From Bryobacteraceae bacterium (GTDB lineage: Bacteria; Acidobacteriota; Terriglobia; Bryobacterales; Bryobacteraceae), in contig BPGD01000001.1 of assembly GCA_026002855.1 (NCBI GenBank), positions 310,001-374,000 of the forward strand: 64,000 nt of DNA, given 5' to 3'. Positions within the stretch are counted from its first letter, which is position 1. Each line of letters begins with the position of its first letter. The notes beneath the pieces were generated by a model, which was given only the letters and a program-made list of their open reading frames with translations, had not been told where the DNA came from and ran no database searches. A program made the position numbers and the translations under genes. Below, piece after piece: positions 53,879-62,839 of this stretch.

Positions 53879-54574
53879 CTACTTTGGCCGGTAGCCGTGG
53901 ATGTGGTAGGGCACGTAATAGCGGGGATCGTCGTCGCGGGTGACCAGCGTGAAACCCGCCTCCGAGAGGAAGTCGCAGACAAAGGCGCGTGTACGGAAAT
54001 GCTCGCCTTCGCCGCGGTCGGCACGGAAATCGTGAGCAGCGACGCAGCAGTGACGGGTGCGGCGCAGCGCCTCGCGGCAGCCCGGCAGGGCCGTGCGCTC
54101 GGCTCCTTCGATGTTCATCTTCAGGAAATCGATGCGGCCGATGCCGTGGCGGCGGCACACCGCGTCAAACGGGATGGCCTCCACCGGGTACGAGGTGGGC
54201 GAAGGAGGACCCTCGCGCACATAATTCGACTCCCATACCGGCAGCGTCTCCACCTGCATCTGGCCGGGCCGGTCCGCACAGGCGAGATTCAGGCAGACGA
54301 CGTTGTCCAGACCGTAGGCCTGGCAGAACTCCACCAGGTGGCGGAAATTCTCCGGGTGCGCCTCGATCGCCCAGACGCGGCCTTTCGGGCCGACCCCGAG
54401 AGAGAACGCGTAGACGTCCTCGCCGCGGCCGGCGCCGATGTCGACAATGACGTCCCCTTCGCGCGGCCGGTAGACGTGGAACCAGTAGTCGCGCGCGTCC
54501 CGGAGATATCTTTCAAGCTGTTCCGGGCTGCGCGCTCCCGGATGACGGGGCGGCGTGAGGGATTCGGGCTTCAT
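53879..54574 (-). CDS. FkbM family methyltransferase
   Basis: A 231-residue SAM-dependent methyltransferase. GDVIVDIGAGRGEDVYAFSL carries SAM motif I (DIGAGRG), RVWAIEAHPENFRHL motif II, and FLKMNIEGAERTAL the FkbM-specific ExxE segment. A PYHIHGYRPK tail ends it. FkbM enzymes methylate sugars and other substrates in natural-product and glycan pathways. The upstream 116 bases are AT-rich and may hold a promoter, but no clear boxes are visible. Confidence 0.9.
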   Translation of the reverse strand: MKPESLTPPRHPGARSPEQLERYLRDARDYWFHVYRPREGDVIVDIGAGRGEDVYAFSLGVGPKGRVWAIEAHPENFRHLVEFCQAYGLDNVVCLNLACADRPGQMQVETLPVWESNYVREGPPSPTSYPVEAIPFDAVCRRHGIGRIDFLKMNIEGAERTALPGCREALRRTRHCCVAAHDFRADRGEGEHFRTRAFVCDFLSEAGFTLVTRDDDPRYYVPYHIHGYRPK

Positions 54575-54690
54575 TGGCGTCCTTCGGTGATGAAGTTTCC
54601 CGTAATTCGTATTTTTCGGAAAGAATATCGCAGGTTATTTTTCTGGGATTTCTGGAAATTGAGATGCAGTATTTTCGCCACTGAGCGCTG

Positions 54691-55656
54691 TTATGCATCC
54701 ACGTGATCAGCGAAAAAGCGCTCAATGGAAGCGCGGAGGGCGGCGGAAACCTTGCGAGGAAGATCCTTCATCTCATTTTCCGAAAGCGGGCGGAAATTCT
54801 TTGCGACCTTCACGTTGAAATCGATGTTCTCAAGCGACGGCATGCCGACCACGCATGCCGAAACGGGGAGCGTCATCGCGTAACGCAGCAGGATCTCCGG
54901 GGGCGCCTGTCCGAGCAATTTCTCCTGGGCGAAAACCTTCATCGCGGTCAGTCCGATCTTCTTCTTCAGCGCCACCGGCAGGGCCACCGCCTCGAAGCCG
55001 GACGGTCCGGTCATGCCTTCGCCGGCGCGGTCCGACGGGCGCGCGGCGCCAATCTGCGCGATATTGAGCGCCATCTGCACCGAGTCAAAGGGATGGCGCT
55101 CGAGCGCCGTCTTGAGCACCGCCGGGTCGGTGTGACAGGTGACACCGATGAAGCGCGTCATCTTCTCTTCTTTTGCCCGGAGCATCGCCTTGAGCTGCCC
55201 TTCCGGCGCCTCGATCCGCGACAGGTCCTCCTGGCTGCCCAGCGAGTGGATGTGGAGCAGATCCACCTGGGACACGCCCAGGTTCCTGAGCGACCGCTCG
55301 AGCAGCTTCATCGTCCCCGAGTAAGTCCGGTCGCCGCCAAGCTTGGTGACGAGGAAAAAGTTCTTCCGATGCGACCTGAGGTACTGCCCGATCCACCGCT
55401 CGCTCTGGCCGTCGCCGTAGCTGGCGGCGGAGTCCACGTAGTTGATGCCCGCCTGAAGGGCGCGGTGCAGGGCCTCGAGGGCCCGGTCCTCGGACTTGTA
55501 CATCAGCCAGCGGCTGCCGGCGCCGAAGGCGAGCAGAGAGACTTTCTCTCCGGTGCTGCCCAGCGGGCGCATGGGCATGCCGGTGGCGCCGTCGATTTCG
55601 GTGGCCGCCGCGGCCGCGGCGGCGTAAGTCAGAAACTGCCTTCGTGTGAATTCCAT
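54691..55656 (-). CDS. Aldo/keto reductase family protein with twin-arginine-type N-terminus
   Basis: With the start at 55656 the product is 321 residues. TRRQFLTYAAAAAAA is a twin-arginine-type signal. The aldo/keto reductase fold follows: LRPLGSTG-like opening (MPMRPLGSTGEKVS), DSAASYGDGQSERW, FFLVTKLGG with the catalytic Lys region, LLHIHSLG and FNVKVAKNFRPLSENE. GGAG lies 7 bases before the ATG. Such TAT-signal aldo/keto reductases are numerous in Acidobacteria and Planctomycetes and appear to act on exported sugars, but substrates are unproven. Confidence 0.87.
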   Translation of the reverse strand: MEFTRRQFLTYAAAAAAATEIDGATGMPMRPLGSTGEKVSLLAFGAGSRWLMYKSEDRALEALHRALQAGINYVDSAASYGDGQSERWIGQYLRSHRKNFFLVTKLGGDRTYSGTMKLLERSLRNLGVSQVDLLHIHSLGSQEDLSRIEAPEGQLKAMLRAKEEKMTRFIGVTCHTDPAVLKTALERHPFDSVQMALNIAQIGAARPSDRAGEGMTGPSGFEAVALPVALKKKIGLTAMKVFAQEKLLGQAPPEILLRYAMTLPVSACVVGMPSLENIDFNVKVAKNFRPLSENEMKDLPRKVSAALRASIERFFADHVDA

Positions 55657-55698
55657 CGCGCGCTCCATGGCCCGTATCCTATCGCAGAATCGCCGTGC

Positions 55699-56118
55699 TC
55701 ACTCGCCCAGCAGGCAGGCGGCCACGCGCCGGGTGTGGCTGCCGCGGCGGTGCTCGAACAGATAAATGCCCTGCCATGTGCCGAGCACGGGCGCGCCGGC
55801 GCGCACGGGAATCGACAGATGCACCTGTGTGAGCGCGGTCCGCAGGTGCGCCGGCATGTCGTCCGCCCCCTCAATGGTATGCACATAGGCGTGCGGATCC
55901 TCGGGCGCAAGGCGGGCGAAGTAGCGCAGAATGTCGGTCCGGACGTCGGGGTCGGCATTCTCCTGGATGAGCAGCGAGGCCGACGTGTGTTGGCAGAACA
56001 GCGTCAGCAGCCCCTCGCGGATGCCGGTGCGCCGCACCCAGGCCTCCACCTCGGCGGTGAATTCATACAGGCCGGGCCCGCGGCTGCCGATGCGGAATTC
56101 CGTGTGTTCCTGGCGCAT
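55699..56118 (-). CDS. YjbQ/UPF0047 family protein (secondary thiamine-phosphate synthase-like)
   Basis: With the start at 56118 the product is 139 residues: LYEFTAEVEAWVRRTG, LTLFCQHTSASLLIQENADPDVRTD, HTIEGADDMPAHL, LGTWQGIYLFEHR, all hallmarks of the UPF0047/YjbQ family. Members show weak thiamine-phosphate synthase activity in vitro, but the true role is unclear. The start follows the glmS stop by 2 bases, so both are co-transcribed. A longer in-frame extension has no family match. Confidence 0.9.
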   Translation of the reverse strand: MRQEHTEFRIGSRGPGLYEFTAEVEAWVRRTGIREGLLTLFCQHTSASLLIQENADPDVRTDILRYFARLAPEDPHAYVHTIEGADDMPAHLRTALTQVHLSIPVRAGAPVLGTWQGIYLFEHRRGSHTRRVAACLLGE

Positions 56119-56120
56119 CT

Positions 56121-57974
56121 TTACTCGACGGTCACACTCTTGGCGAGGTTGCGCGGCTGGTCGACGTCGCAGCCGCGCCGCACGGCGATGTGATAGGCGA
56201 GAAGCTGCAAGGGGATCACCTCGAGCATCGGAAGCAGCAGCTCTGGGGCTGGGGGCACCGTGATCACGAAGTCGCTGCGCGCGGCCGCCGCGTCCATGCC
56301 TTCGGTCGTCACGGCCAGGACGCGCCCGCCGCGCGCCTTCACTTCTTCGATGTTGGCCAGCGTTTTTTCGAAGCGCAGCAGGCTGGCGGGATCGTCCGGG
56401 TCGGCGGTGGCGATGACGACCACGGGCAGGGTCTCGTCGATCAGCGCATTCGGCCCATGCTTCATTTCGCCCGCCGGGTATCCTTCGGCATGAATATAGG
56501 AAATTTCTTTCAGTTTCAGCGCGCCTTCCAGGGCGATGGGATAATGGATGCCACGGCCGAGGTAGAGGAAGTTGGACGCGCGGAACAGTTGATGGGCAAG
56601 CTCGGCGCAGTGCTCGGCGGCGGAAAGCAGCCGCTCCATCTTTGCCGGCACGAGCAACAGCTGGCGTGCCAGTGCGCACGAATTCTCCACGTCGATTTGG
56701 CCCCGGACCTGGGCCAGATACATTGCCAGCAGGAACAGCGCGGCCAGTTGGGCGCTAAAGGCCTTGGTGGAGGCGACGCCGATCTCCGGGCCGGCGTGCG
56801 TCATCAGCACGCCTGCCGCCTCGCGGGCCATCATCGCTCCCAGGACGTTGCAGATGGCCAGCGTGGGCGAGCCTTTCCGCCTGGCCTCCCGCTGCGCCGC
56901 CAGCGTGTCAGCCGTCTCGCCTGACTGCGAAATCAGGATGGTCAGCGTCTCCGGGCCGACCAGCGGATCCCGGTAGCGGAATTCGCTGCCGTAGTCCACT
57001 TCCACGGGGAGCCTCGCCAGGCGCTCGATCATGAACTTGCCGACCAGCGCCGCATGCCAGCTCGTGCCGCAGGCGACGATCCTTACGTCCCGGAACGAGG
57101 AAAACTGTTCCGGGGAAATCTGCATCTCATCGAGAAAAATCCGGCCGCTTTCCTGGCCGATCCGATTCAGAATTGTGTCTCTGAAGGCGCGCGGCTGCTC
57201 AAAAATCTCCTTGAGCATGAAATGACGGTAGCCGCCTTTTTCGGCCGCCACCGGGTCCCACAGGATGCGCGTGAGCCGGCGTTGCACCGGCCTGCCCTCG
57301 AAGTCAGTCAGCCGCACTCCCGCGGGCGTCAGGAGCGCCAGGTCGCCGTCTTCCAGGAAAAACACGTCGCGGGTGTGGTTCAGAATGGCGGGGATGTCGC
57401 TGGCAACGAAATATTCCCCTTCGCCAACCCCGACGACAATGGGAGGCCCCTGCCGCGCGGCAACGATCTTGCCGGGATCGAGGCGGCTGATGGCGGCGAC
57501 CGCGAAAATGCCGCGGAGATGGCCGAGAGCGCAGCGAACGGCTTCCTCCAGGTTGCCACGGAAATTTTCTTCGATCAGATGAGGAATGATTTCCGTGTCG
57601 GTCTCGGTTTCAAAGACATGGCCCCTTGCGGCCAGCTCCGCCTTGAGTTCGAGATAGTTTTCGATAATTCCGTTGTGAACGACGACAATATTGCCCTGGC
57701 TGTCGCGGTGCGGGTGGGCGTTTTCTTCCGTCGGCCGCCCGTGAGTGGCCCAGCGGGTGTGCCCGATGCCGTACCAGCCGTCGGCCGGCGCGCGCCGCAG
57801 CGCTTCCTCCAGGTTGTGCAGCTTGCCCGACGCGCGCCGGATCTCCAGGCGCCCGTTTTCATCAATCACCGCCACGCCGGCCGAATCATAGCCGCGGTAC
57901 TCCAGCCGCCGCAGCCCTTCCATCAGGACCGGCATGGGCCTGCGCCGTCCGATATAGCCGATAATGCCGCACAC
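56121..57974 (-). CDS. glmS: Glutamine-fructose-6-phosphate transaminase (isomerising)
   Basis: A 617-residue GlmS of normal length. The N-terminal glutaminase has the catalytic Cys2 (MCGIIGYIG) and [10 protein letters not shown], then SIS domain 1 ([21 protein letters not shown] and [12 protein letters not shown]), SIS domain 2 ([23 protein letters not shown]) and the C-terminal AKSVTVE. It makes glucosamine-6-phosphate from fructose-6-phosphate and glutamine, the precursor of UDP-GlcNAc for peptidoglycan and the exopolysaccharide. Followed directly by the YjbQ gene. No glmS ribozyme-like structure could be confirmed upstream. Confidence 0.97.
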   Translation of the reverse strand: MCGIIGYIGRRRPMPVLMEGLRRLEYRGYDSAGVAVIDENGRLEIRRASGKLHNLEEALRRAPADGWYGIGHTRWATHGRPTEENAHPHRDSQGNIVVVHNGIIENYLELKAELAARGHVFETETDTEIIPHLIEENFRGNLEEAVRCALGHLRGIFAVAAISRLDPGKIVAARQGPPIVVGVGEGEYFVASDIPAILNHTRDVFFLEDGDLALLTPAGVRLTDFEGRPVQRRLTRILWDPVAAEKGGYRHFMLKEIFEQPRAFRDTILNRIGQESGRIFLDEMQISPEQFSSFRDVRIVACGTSWHAALVGKFMIERLARLPVEVDYGSEFRYRDPLVGPETLTILISQSGETADTLAAQREARRKGSPTLAICNVLGAMMAREAAGVLMTHAGPEIGVASTKAFSAQLAALFLLAMYLAQVRGQIDVENSCALARQLLLVPAKMERLLSAAEHCAELAHQLFRASNFLYLGRGIHYPIALEGALKLKEISYIHAEGYPAGEMKHGPNALIDETLPVVVIATADPDDPASLLRFEKTLANIEEVKARGGRVLAVTTEGMDAAAARSDFVITVPPAPELLLPMLEVIPLQLLAYHIAVRRGCDVDQPRNLAKSVTVE

Positions 57975-58039
57975 GGAAACACCCCCCTCCTTCCGTCAAC
58001 CGCCGGTCCCGCGGCGCGGCAGGCCTTCCCGGCGGAAGT

Positions 58040-58285
58040 TCACTCTCCAGCGAGCTCGACGCGGAACTCCTCGATGACGGGATTCGACAGCACGTCCTCG
58101 GCGATGCGCTCGAGCAGCGCCCGGGCCTGCTGCCGGTCAGCGCAGTCCACTTCAATTTCGAAGAATTTTCCCTGGCGCACTGAGGCAATTTCCCGGTGCC
58201 CCATGCCCTGCAAGGCGCGCGCGATGGTGGCGCCCTGCGGGTCGAGCACGGTCTTCTTCAGCGTGACATAGACATGCGCCTTCAT
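58040..58285 (-). CDS. purS: Phosphoribosylformylglycinamidine synthase subunit PurS
   Basis: With the start at 58285 the product is 81 residues: MKAHVYVTLKKTVLDPQGAT, then LQGMGHREIASVRQGKFFEI and EEFRVELA. These are the standard PurS segments; length is normal for the family. PurS joins PurQ and PurL in purine biosynthesis. The usual purQ partner is not adjacent in this window, as the next gene on either side is unrelated. A longer frame upstream lacks family similarity. Confidence 0.95.
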   Translation of the reverse strand: MKAHVYVTLKKTVLDPQGATIARALQGMGHREIASVRQGKFFEIEVDCADRQQARALLERIAEDVLSNPVIEEFRVELAGE

Positions 58286-58295
58286 GACTTTAGAC

Positions 58296-59066
58296 TCAGT
58301 GTAGCGGATCGCGGGTCCGCCCTTCCGGCCAGGGGCCGGCGATCCAGCCTTCCACGGCGGCAATGGCGGGCGTCTCGGGCAGCGTCGCACCACGCAGCGC
58401 CTCGGCGAGCGTCCGGACCTGCCAACGATCCGGGATCGGCTCTCCCGCTGGCGGACGGCCGAGCAGCGCCGGCCAGACTTCCGCAAGGACCACTCGCGCA
58501 CCGTCTACCGGCTCAAACGGCCACACCCGCGCACGCAACTTACGTCGTAGCCGTTCCAGAGCGGGGATGCCAGCCAGGGTCTGTGCCCCGACGGCGCCGG
58601 CGCCGCGGAGCTGGAAAGCAGACTTGGGATGCAGACCGGTCTCCTTCAGGCGCAATTCGCACGTGCGAAATTCCGTCCAGAGGTACGGGCGCGGCTTCGA
58701 GGGCCGGGCGGCAAAACCCCAGAACGGGCCGTGAGCGCCGCCACTCAGCATCCGGTTGAGCCGCATTGCGGTCTCTGCCGACGGCCGACCGGCGTACCCG
58801 GCGAGGAACCGCCAGAAGGCGCGCCAGCCGCCCAGCCGGTGCATCGCCCAGGCGGGGAGCGCGAAGCAGAAATCGAAGCCGGCGAGGACCGCTCCGGGAG
58901 GCTCCCGCAGCGCATGCAGAATGCCCGATTCGGCCTCCTCTGGCGTCCGGCAATACCGGGGCCCGTCGAGCCATGTGGCGTGCCACCAGAGGGCATCGCG
59001 GCTCGGCCGGGCGGGCGCAGGGCGGGACCGTGCGCTCCAGTCGGCCACCAGGACATGTTCGAACAC
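58296..59066 (-). CDS. DUF429-like protein of unknown function
   Basis: A 256-residue soluble protein. HVLVADWSA opens a Rossmann/RNase H-like fold, GFDFCFALPAWA carries an acidic-hydrophobic motif, ALERLRRKLRARVWPFEP and EVWPALLGR follow. The pattern fits DUF429-type proteins with an actin/RNase H-like fold, whose function is unknown. It ends 11 bases before purS starts, so it may be co-transcribed with it. Assignment to the family is by pattern, not search. Confidence 0.5.
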   Translation of the reverse strand: MFEHVLVADWSARSRPAPARPSRDALWWHATWLDGPRYCRTPEEAESGILHALREPPGAVLAGFDFCFALPAWAMHRLGGWRAFWRFLAGYAGRPSAETAMRLNRMLSGGAHGPFWGFAARPSKPRPYLWTEFRTCELRLKETGLHPKSAFQLRGAGAVGAQTLAGIPALERLRRKLRARVWPFEPVDGARVVLAEVWPALLGRPPAGEPIPDRWQVRTLAEALRGATLPETPAIAAVEGWIAGPWPEGRTRDPLH

Positions 59067-59169
59067 GGGCGCAGTATAGCAGGCGCGCGGGCCCGGAGCT
59101 GCACAATCTGCTTGCCCGCAGACCGAACAGGGCCTACACTGTCAACAAGACCGCCTGGAGGAGGAACAG

Positions 59170-59463
59170 GTGGAATCCAACCCGTCAGTGTGGCTCGCAG
59201 CCGTTCCGTACGGTCCGAATCCCGGCTGCATCAGCCCGGAAGCGGAGCCGCGTTGCGGCTCCCGCCATAAGGCCTGTAAGACTGAAGCCCGGCCCGGGAG
59301 AGACGGCGGTAGCACCGGCTTTGGGGCGCGGAGCCTGCCGGGTGCGTGTGTGCTGCTCGTCCCGTATTTTCCCTGGCGCTTTGATCTTCCGGGGCCGGGC
59401 ACGATCGCCATCATCGCCGCAGTGCTGCTGTTCTGCGCCTGGAGAGCATGCCGCAGGAGCTGA
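59170..59463 (+). CDS. Possible small membrane protein, GTG start
   Basis: A 97-codon frame with a strong GGAGGAGG 6 bases before a GTG. The N-terminal 65 residues are low-complexity and unconvincing; the last part is a plausible membrane helix (GTIAIIAAVLLFCAW) followed by RACRRS. It could be a small membrane protein or a decayed gene; the ribosome-binding site is the main support. Confidence 0.3.
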   Translation: MESNPSVWLAAVPYGPNPGCISPEAEPRCGSRHKACKTEARPGRDGGSTGFGARSLPGACVLLVPYFPWRFDLPGPGTIAIIAAVLLFCAWRACRRS

Positions 59464-59547
59464 GCGCGGCCGGGCGCAAATCGCACCACCCGATGAGCGG
59501 CGCGCTGCCGGTGCGTGTAGAATCAAGGCGAGTCGAGGAAGTCCGCC

Positions 59548-60507
59548 ATGAAACGTTTTTCGTTGTTGTGCCTGGCCGCAGCGCTTGTGTCTGTTTCGCC
59601 GTCCGGGATCGCTGCTGAGGGAAAGATCCCCGTCATGATTCTCACCGGCGAGCAGGGCGGGCCCTACCATGCCTGGGAAGAGACGACGCCGTACCTGAAG
59701 CGAATGCTTGAGGAGACGGGCCTGTTTGATGTCACTGTTGTCATCGCCCCGCCCAAAGGCGGCGATTTTTCCACTTTCCGGCCGGAGTGGAACAGGTACA
59801 GGGTTGTGGTCGGCAACTATGACGCACCTGATGAGCGTTGGCCGGACGAGCTGAAGGCTTCGTTTGAATCCTACGTGCGCAACGGCGGCGGTTTTGTTTC
59901 CGTCCATGCCGCCGACAACGCCTTTCCGAACTGGCGCGAGTACAACCTGATGATCGGCATCGGGGGCTGGCGTGGCCGGAACGAGAAGAGCGGCCCCTAC
60001 TGGTACGTAAAAGACGGCAAGGTGGTGAGCGATCCAGGCCCTGGCCCCGCAGGCAGCCATGGGGCGCGGCTCCCGTTCCGCATCCGCAACCTCGTCAAGG
60101 ATCACCCGGTGACGAAGGGCCTGCCGGAGGAGTGGATGCATGTAGCCGATGAGCTCTACGCGCAGCTCCGCGGGCCGGGCGAGAACATGACGATGCTGTC
60201 GGTCGCCTACTCGGATCCGTCCAACCGCGGCACCGGCCGGGAGGAGCCGATTCTGATGGCGATCCAGTATGGCAAGGGGCGCGTCTTTCACACGACGCTG
60301 GGGCACGATATCGCCGCGATGAACTGCGTCGGTTTCATCACCACGTTCCAGCGGGGAACGGAATGGGCGGCCACCGGCCGGGTAACCCAGAAGGTGCCTG
60401 CGGATTTCCCCACCGCAACGGAAGCGAGAACGCGCCCTGAATACAACCCGCCGCCGGGCTGGGTCTCGCCGCCGGGGCCGCGGCGGCCGCAGCCGTCAAA
60501 ACCGTGA
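59548..60507 (+). CDS. ThuA domain-containing secreted protein
   Basis: A 319-residue protein: signal peptide (LLCLAAALVSVSPSGIA), then a ThuA fold (type 1 glutamine amidotransferase-like) with MILTGEQGGPYHAWEETTP, YDAPDERWPDELKASFESYV, FVSVHAADNAFPNWREYN and HPVTKGLPEEWMHV. The C-terminal region ends GRVFHTTLGHDIAAMN. ThuA proteins are linked to trehalose and keto-sugar use, although the reaction is not firmly known. GAGG lies 9 bases upstream. It is convergent with the Gfo/Idh/MocA gene, 6 bases apart; a 15-base palindrome (60512-60526) sits at the junction. Confidence 0.9.
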   Translation: MKRFSLLCLAAALVSVSPSGIAAEGKIPVMILTGEQGGPYHAWEETTPYLKRMLEETGLFDVTVVIAPPKGGDFSTFRPEWNRYRVVVGNYDAPDERWPDELKASFESYVRNGGGFVSVHAADNAFPNWREYNLMIGIGGWRGRNEKSGPYWYVKDGKVVSDPGPGPAGSHGARLPFRIRNLVKDHPVTKGLPEEWMHVADELYAQLRGPGENMTMLSVAYSDPSNRGTGREEPILMAIQYGKGRVFHTTLGHDIAAMNCVGFITTFQRGTEWAATGRVTQKVPADFPTATEARTRPEYNPPPGWVSPPGPRRPQPSKP

Positions 60508-60513
60508 CGCCGC

Positions 60514-61710
60514 TCAATAATTGAGCCGCAGCGGAGGCTTCTCCCAGCGCTCGTTGGCGGCCATCATCTCGTCCCAGGTGACGGTGGCCTCCCGGTAGGC
60601 CGCGGTGCGTCCGAGGATGGCGGTGAGGTTGGATTCCACCGAGACTTCGTAGTTGTAGATGGGTTTCGATTCGCGGATCGAGGCGATAAAGTCCTTCACA
60701 TTTTGAATGGCGCCGCCGCGAAATGTGTCGTCTTTTTCCGCGCCTGTCCAGGGATTTTTCCCGAGGATGCGGATGACGCCGCCATAGTGAGTGTCCGCGC
60801 AGCCGTGAATACCGTAGACGCGGACGCAGAGATCGGACAGCGCGCCGTTGAGCTGATGGGAGGAAAACGAGGCGTGCACGCCGTCCGGGTACCAGAAAGT
60901 CACAGCGAAATGGTCCCAGGCGTCGCCGTAATCGTTCGGCGTGCCGCGCCAGTCCGTGCGGCCGCCGGTCCCGTGAGCCTTCAGCGGCCGGCTCCCCAGC
61001 AGCCAGTTGGCGATGTCGATGACGTGGATGTTCTGCTCGACGATGATGTCGCCGCTGAGCGTGCGGTCGCCGAACCAGTTCAGGATGCGGCGCTGCTCCG
61101 GGTCCATGCCGGGCGTCCCCCTGTCGCGCCAGGGGCGGCCCGCGTAGTAAAGGACCTGCGCAAAAGCGGGTTTGCCGATGTCGCCGCGCCGCACCCGCTC
61201 CACCGTCTCTTTGTAGGCGTCCCGTGCCCGGCTCTGAAAGTCCACCCAGAAGGAAAGCTTTTTCTGCCGCGCCAGGTGGCCGCTTTCGAGCACCGTCCTG
61301 CATCCCGGCACGTCCACTGCCACCGGCTTTGCCATGAAGACGTGCTTGCCGGCGCGCACTGCGGCCAGCCCCTGTTCCGCGTGATAGATGGTAGGCGTCT
61401 CGATGACCACAGCATCGAGCTTTGATTCGGCCAGCCGGAGATAGGCGTCCGGCCCCAGCCAGGCGCGGCTGGGGTCGACCTTCAGCTTCTCGGCTGTCGA
61501 TTCCAGGTTGGCGCGCTGCACGTCGGCCAGGGCCACAATGCGGGCGCCGGTGAATTCTGGGAAGAAGGGTGCGATCCAGTTGCCCCGGCCTCCGCAGCCG
61601 ATGAGACCTACTTCTACCGTGGAATTGGCCTGGTAGGTGAAGGCCGTTCCGGGCGAGACCAGCAGCAGCCCGGCCGGAGCGGCCTTGAGAAAATCGCGGC
61701 GCCCGTTCAT
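60514..61710 (-). CDS. Gfo/Idh/MocA family oxidoreductase with twin-arginine-type signal
   Basis: With the start at 61710 the product is 398 residues. RRDFLKAAPAG is a twin-arginine-type signal. VEVGLIGCGGRGNWI is the NAD(P)-binding motif, FMAKPVAVD the EKP-like substrate motif (here AKP), and VEQNIHVIDIANWLLG the C-terminal catalytic domain. GGAGG is 8 bases before the ATG. Such exported sugar oxidoreductases are abundant in Acidobacteria and Planctomycetes; the 3-keto-sugar pathway is suspected because of the convergent ThuA gene. The EKP motif shows AKP in place of EKP. Confidence 0.9.
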   Translation of the reverse strand: MNGRRDFLKAAPAGLLLVSPGTAFTYQANSTVEVGLIGCGGRGNWIAPFFPEFTGARIVALADVQRANLESTAEKLKVDPSRAWLGPDAYLRLAESKLDAVVIETPTIYHAEQGLAAVRAGKHVFMAKPVAVDVPGCRTVLESGHLARQKKLSFWVDFQSRARDAYKETVERVRRGDIGKPAFAQVLYYAGRPWRDRGTPGMDPEQRRILNWFGDRTLSGDIIVEQNIHVIDIANWLLGSRPLKAHGTGGRTDWRGTPNDYGDAWDHFAVTFWYPDGVHASFSSHQLNGALSDLCVRVYGIHGCADTHYGGVIRILGKNPWTGAEKDDTFRGGAIQNVKDFIASIRESKPIYNYEVSVESNLTAILGRTAAYREATVTWDEMMAANERWEKPPLRLNY

Positions 61711-62016
61711 GGGTTCATCCTCCACGTCTTCGGGAATTCTATCTCAGATTCCCTGGGGCGAAGTCGAGGACATGGAGAGCGCGCCTGCATACTTCCGCTT
61801 CGAGACCCATACCGGCGCAAGGAGCGGTCACCGGGCGGCATCGGGTGTTCTGGCCGTGCTCTGGCCGCTGGTGCCCGCAGCGCTTCGGACTGCCTGACTC
61901 GCGGCCCTGAAGACCCAACCGCGCTTCGAGCCCGAAGGCCGGGCGGAGGAAGCGGTCGTCGGCCGTGGGCGGTGGTTCAGATTGTGCTGTTGGCCGCTGG
62001 TTGTGGCGGCCGAGGC

Positions 62017-62697
62017 TCAACGCCGCCGCAGAAGAGACAGGCCCAGCAGCCCCGCGCCCAGCAGGGCGAAAGTCGAGGGCTCGGGGGTCACCGTCCCGGC
62101 CGCGCTGTCCAGGAAAAGGTGACTCGAGACTTCGTCGTCCTCAGTATTCACGACACCGAATCCCAATCGGTAGGCGCCTGTCGCCGGCAACACATAGGTG
62201 AAAGCGTGCCAACCGGTGGCGCCATAGTCGCCCACCTGAATCCCTCCATTCCAGATGCTGGCGAGCACCGTAAGCTGTGCACCCGATGGCCCGGACACGA
62301 CCGCGAACGCCGGGTCATTGTACTCCTCGTAATCCTCGGTCACATACGCCCAGTACACGGTTACCGTATCCCCGGCATTGCCCGAAAAGTCCTGGTAGAT
62401 GGCGGAGCCGTTGGTCGCCGTGCCCGGCGGCAGTCCGCTGGACAACAGTCCCGGAGTCACGCCGAGAAATGTCTCCAAGCTGGCTACAGGAATCCCGTCA
62501 TTGACGAGATGCGCCATGTAGGAGCCGGCCGGGCCGATCGTCCACGCGTTAATGGTTGTGGTGCCGTCCACTGTCACCGACCCTGCGGTGACCCACCCGG
62601 TCGTGTCGCCGGACTCAAAGCCCGGATTGTTGAGGGTAATCACTGCCGCCGGGCACAGCCCGACTGTAAACACGAGAGCCGCTATGGCAATTCTCAT
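62017..62697 (-). CDS. PEP-CTERM sorting domain-containing secreted protein
   Basis: A 226-residue protein with signal peptide (IAIAALVFTVGLCPAA), an N-terminal LNNPGFESGDTTGW and a carbohydrate-binding/jelly-roll-like body, then PEPSTFALLGAGLLGLSLLRRR, a clear PEP-CTERM tail. GGAGGAG lies 10 bases upstream of the ATG. NNPGFESG is typical of choice-of-anchor PEP-CTERM proteins. It is far from the exosortase gene (45 kb) but is presumably a substrate of the same enzyme. A promoter lies at 62773-62800. Confidence 0.92.
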   Translation of the reverse strand: MRIAIAALVFTVGLCPAAVITLNNPGFESGDTTGWVTAGSVTVDGTTTINAWTIGPAGSYMAHLVNDGIPVASLETFLGVTPGLLSSGLPPGTATNGSAIYQDFSGNAGDTVTVYWAYVTEDYEEYNDPAFAVVSGPSGAQLTVLASIWNGGIQVGDYGATGWHAFTYVLPATGAYRLGFGVVNTEDDEVSSHLFLDSAAGTVTPEPSTFALLGAGLLGLSLLRRR

Positions 62698-62772
62698 ACG
62701 AGTCTCCTCCTTTGGCTGGCGCTTTCATCGGTATGGAAATCTCCGCCAGCCGAAAATCAGTACTACGGGGAG

Positions 62773-62800
62773 AGTATACCACGACTACTAGTACTTGGAA
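62773..62800 (-). promoter_or_regulatory. Extended -10 promoter of the PEP-CTERM gene
   Basis: On the minus strand TTCCAA, 16 bases, then TATACT; the TGG immediately before the -10 box makes an extended -10. About 75 bases separate the -10 from the ATG. The spacer contains the palindrome TACTAGTA, part of a shared CTAGTAC element. Confidence 0.6.
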
Positions 62801-62839
62801 CCAAAATTCGGGCAGCCTGAACCGGTGCGCAGGAGAGGA

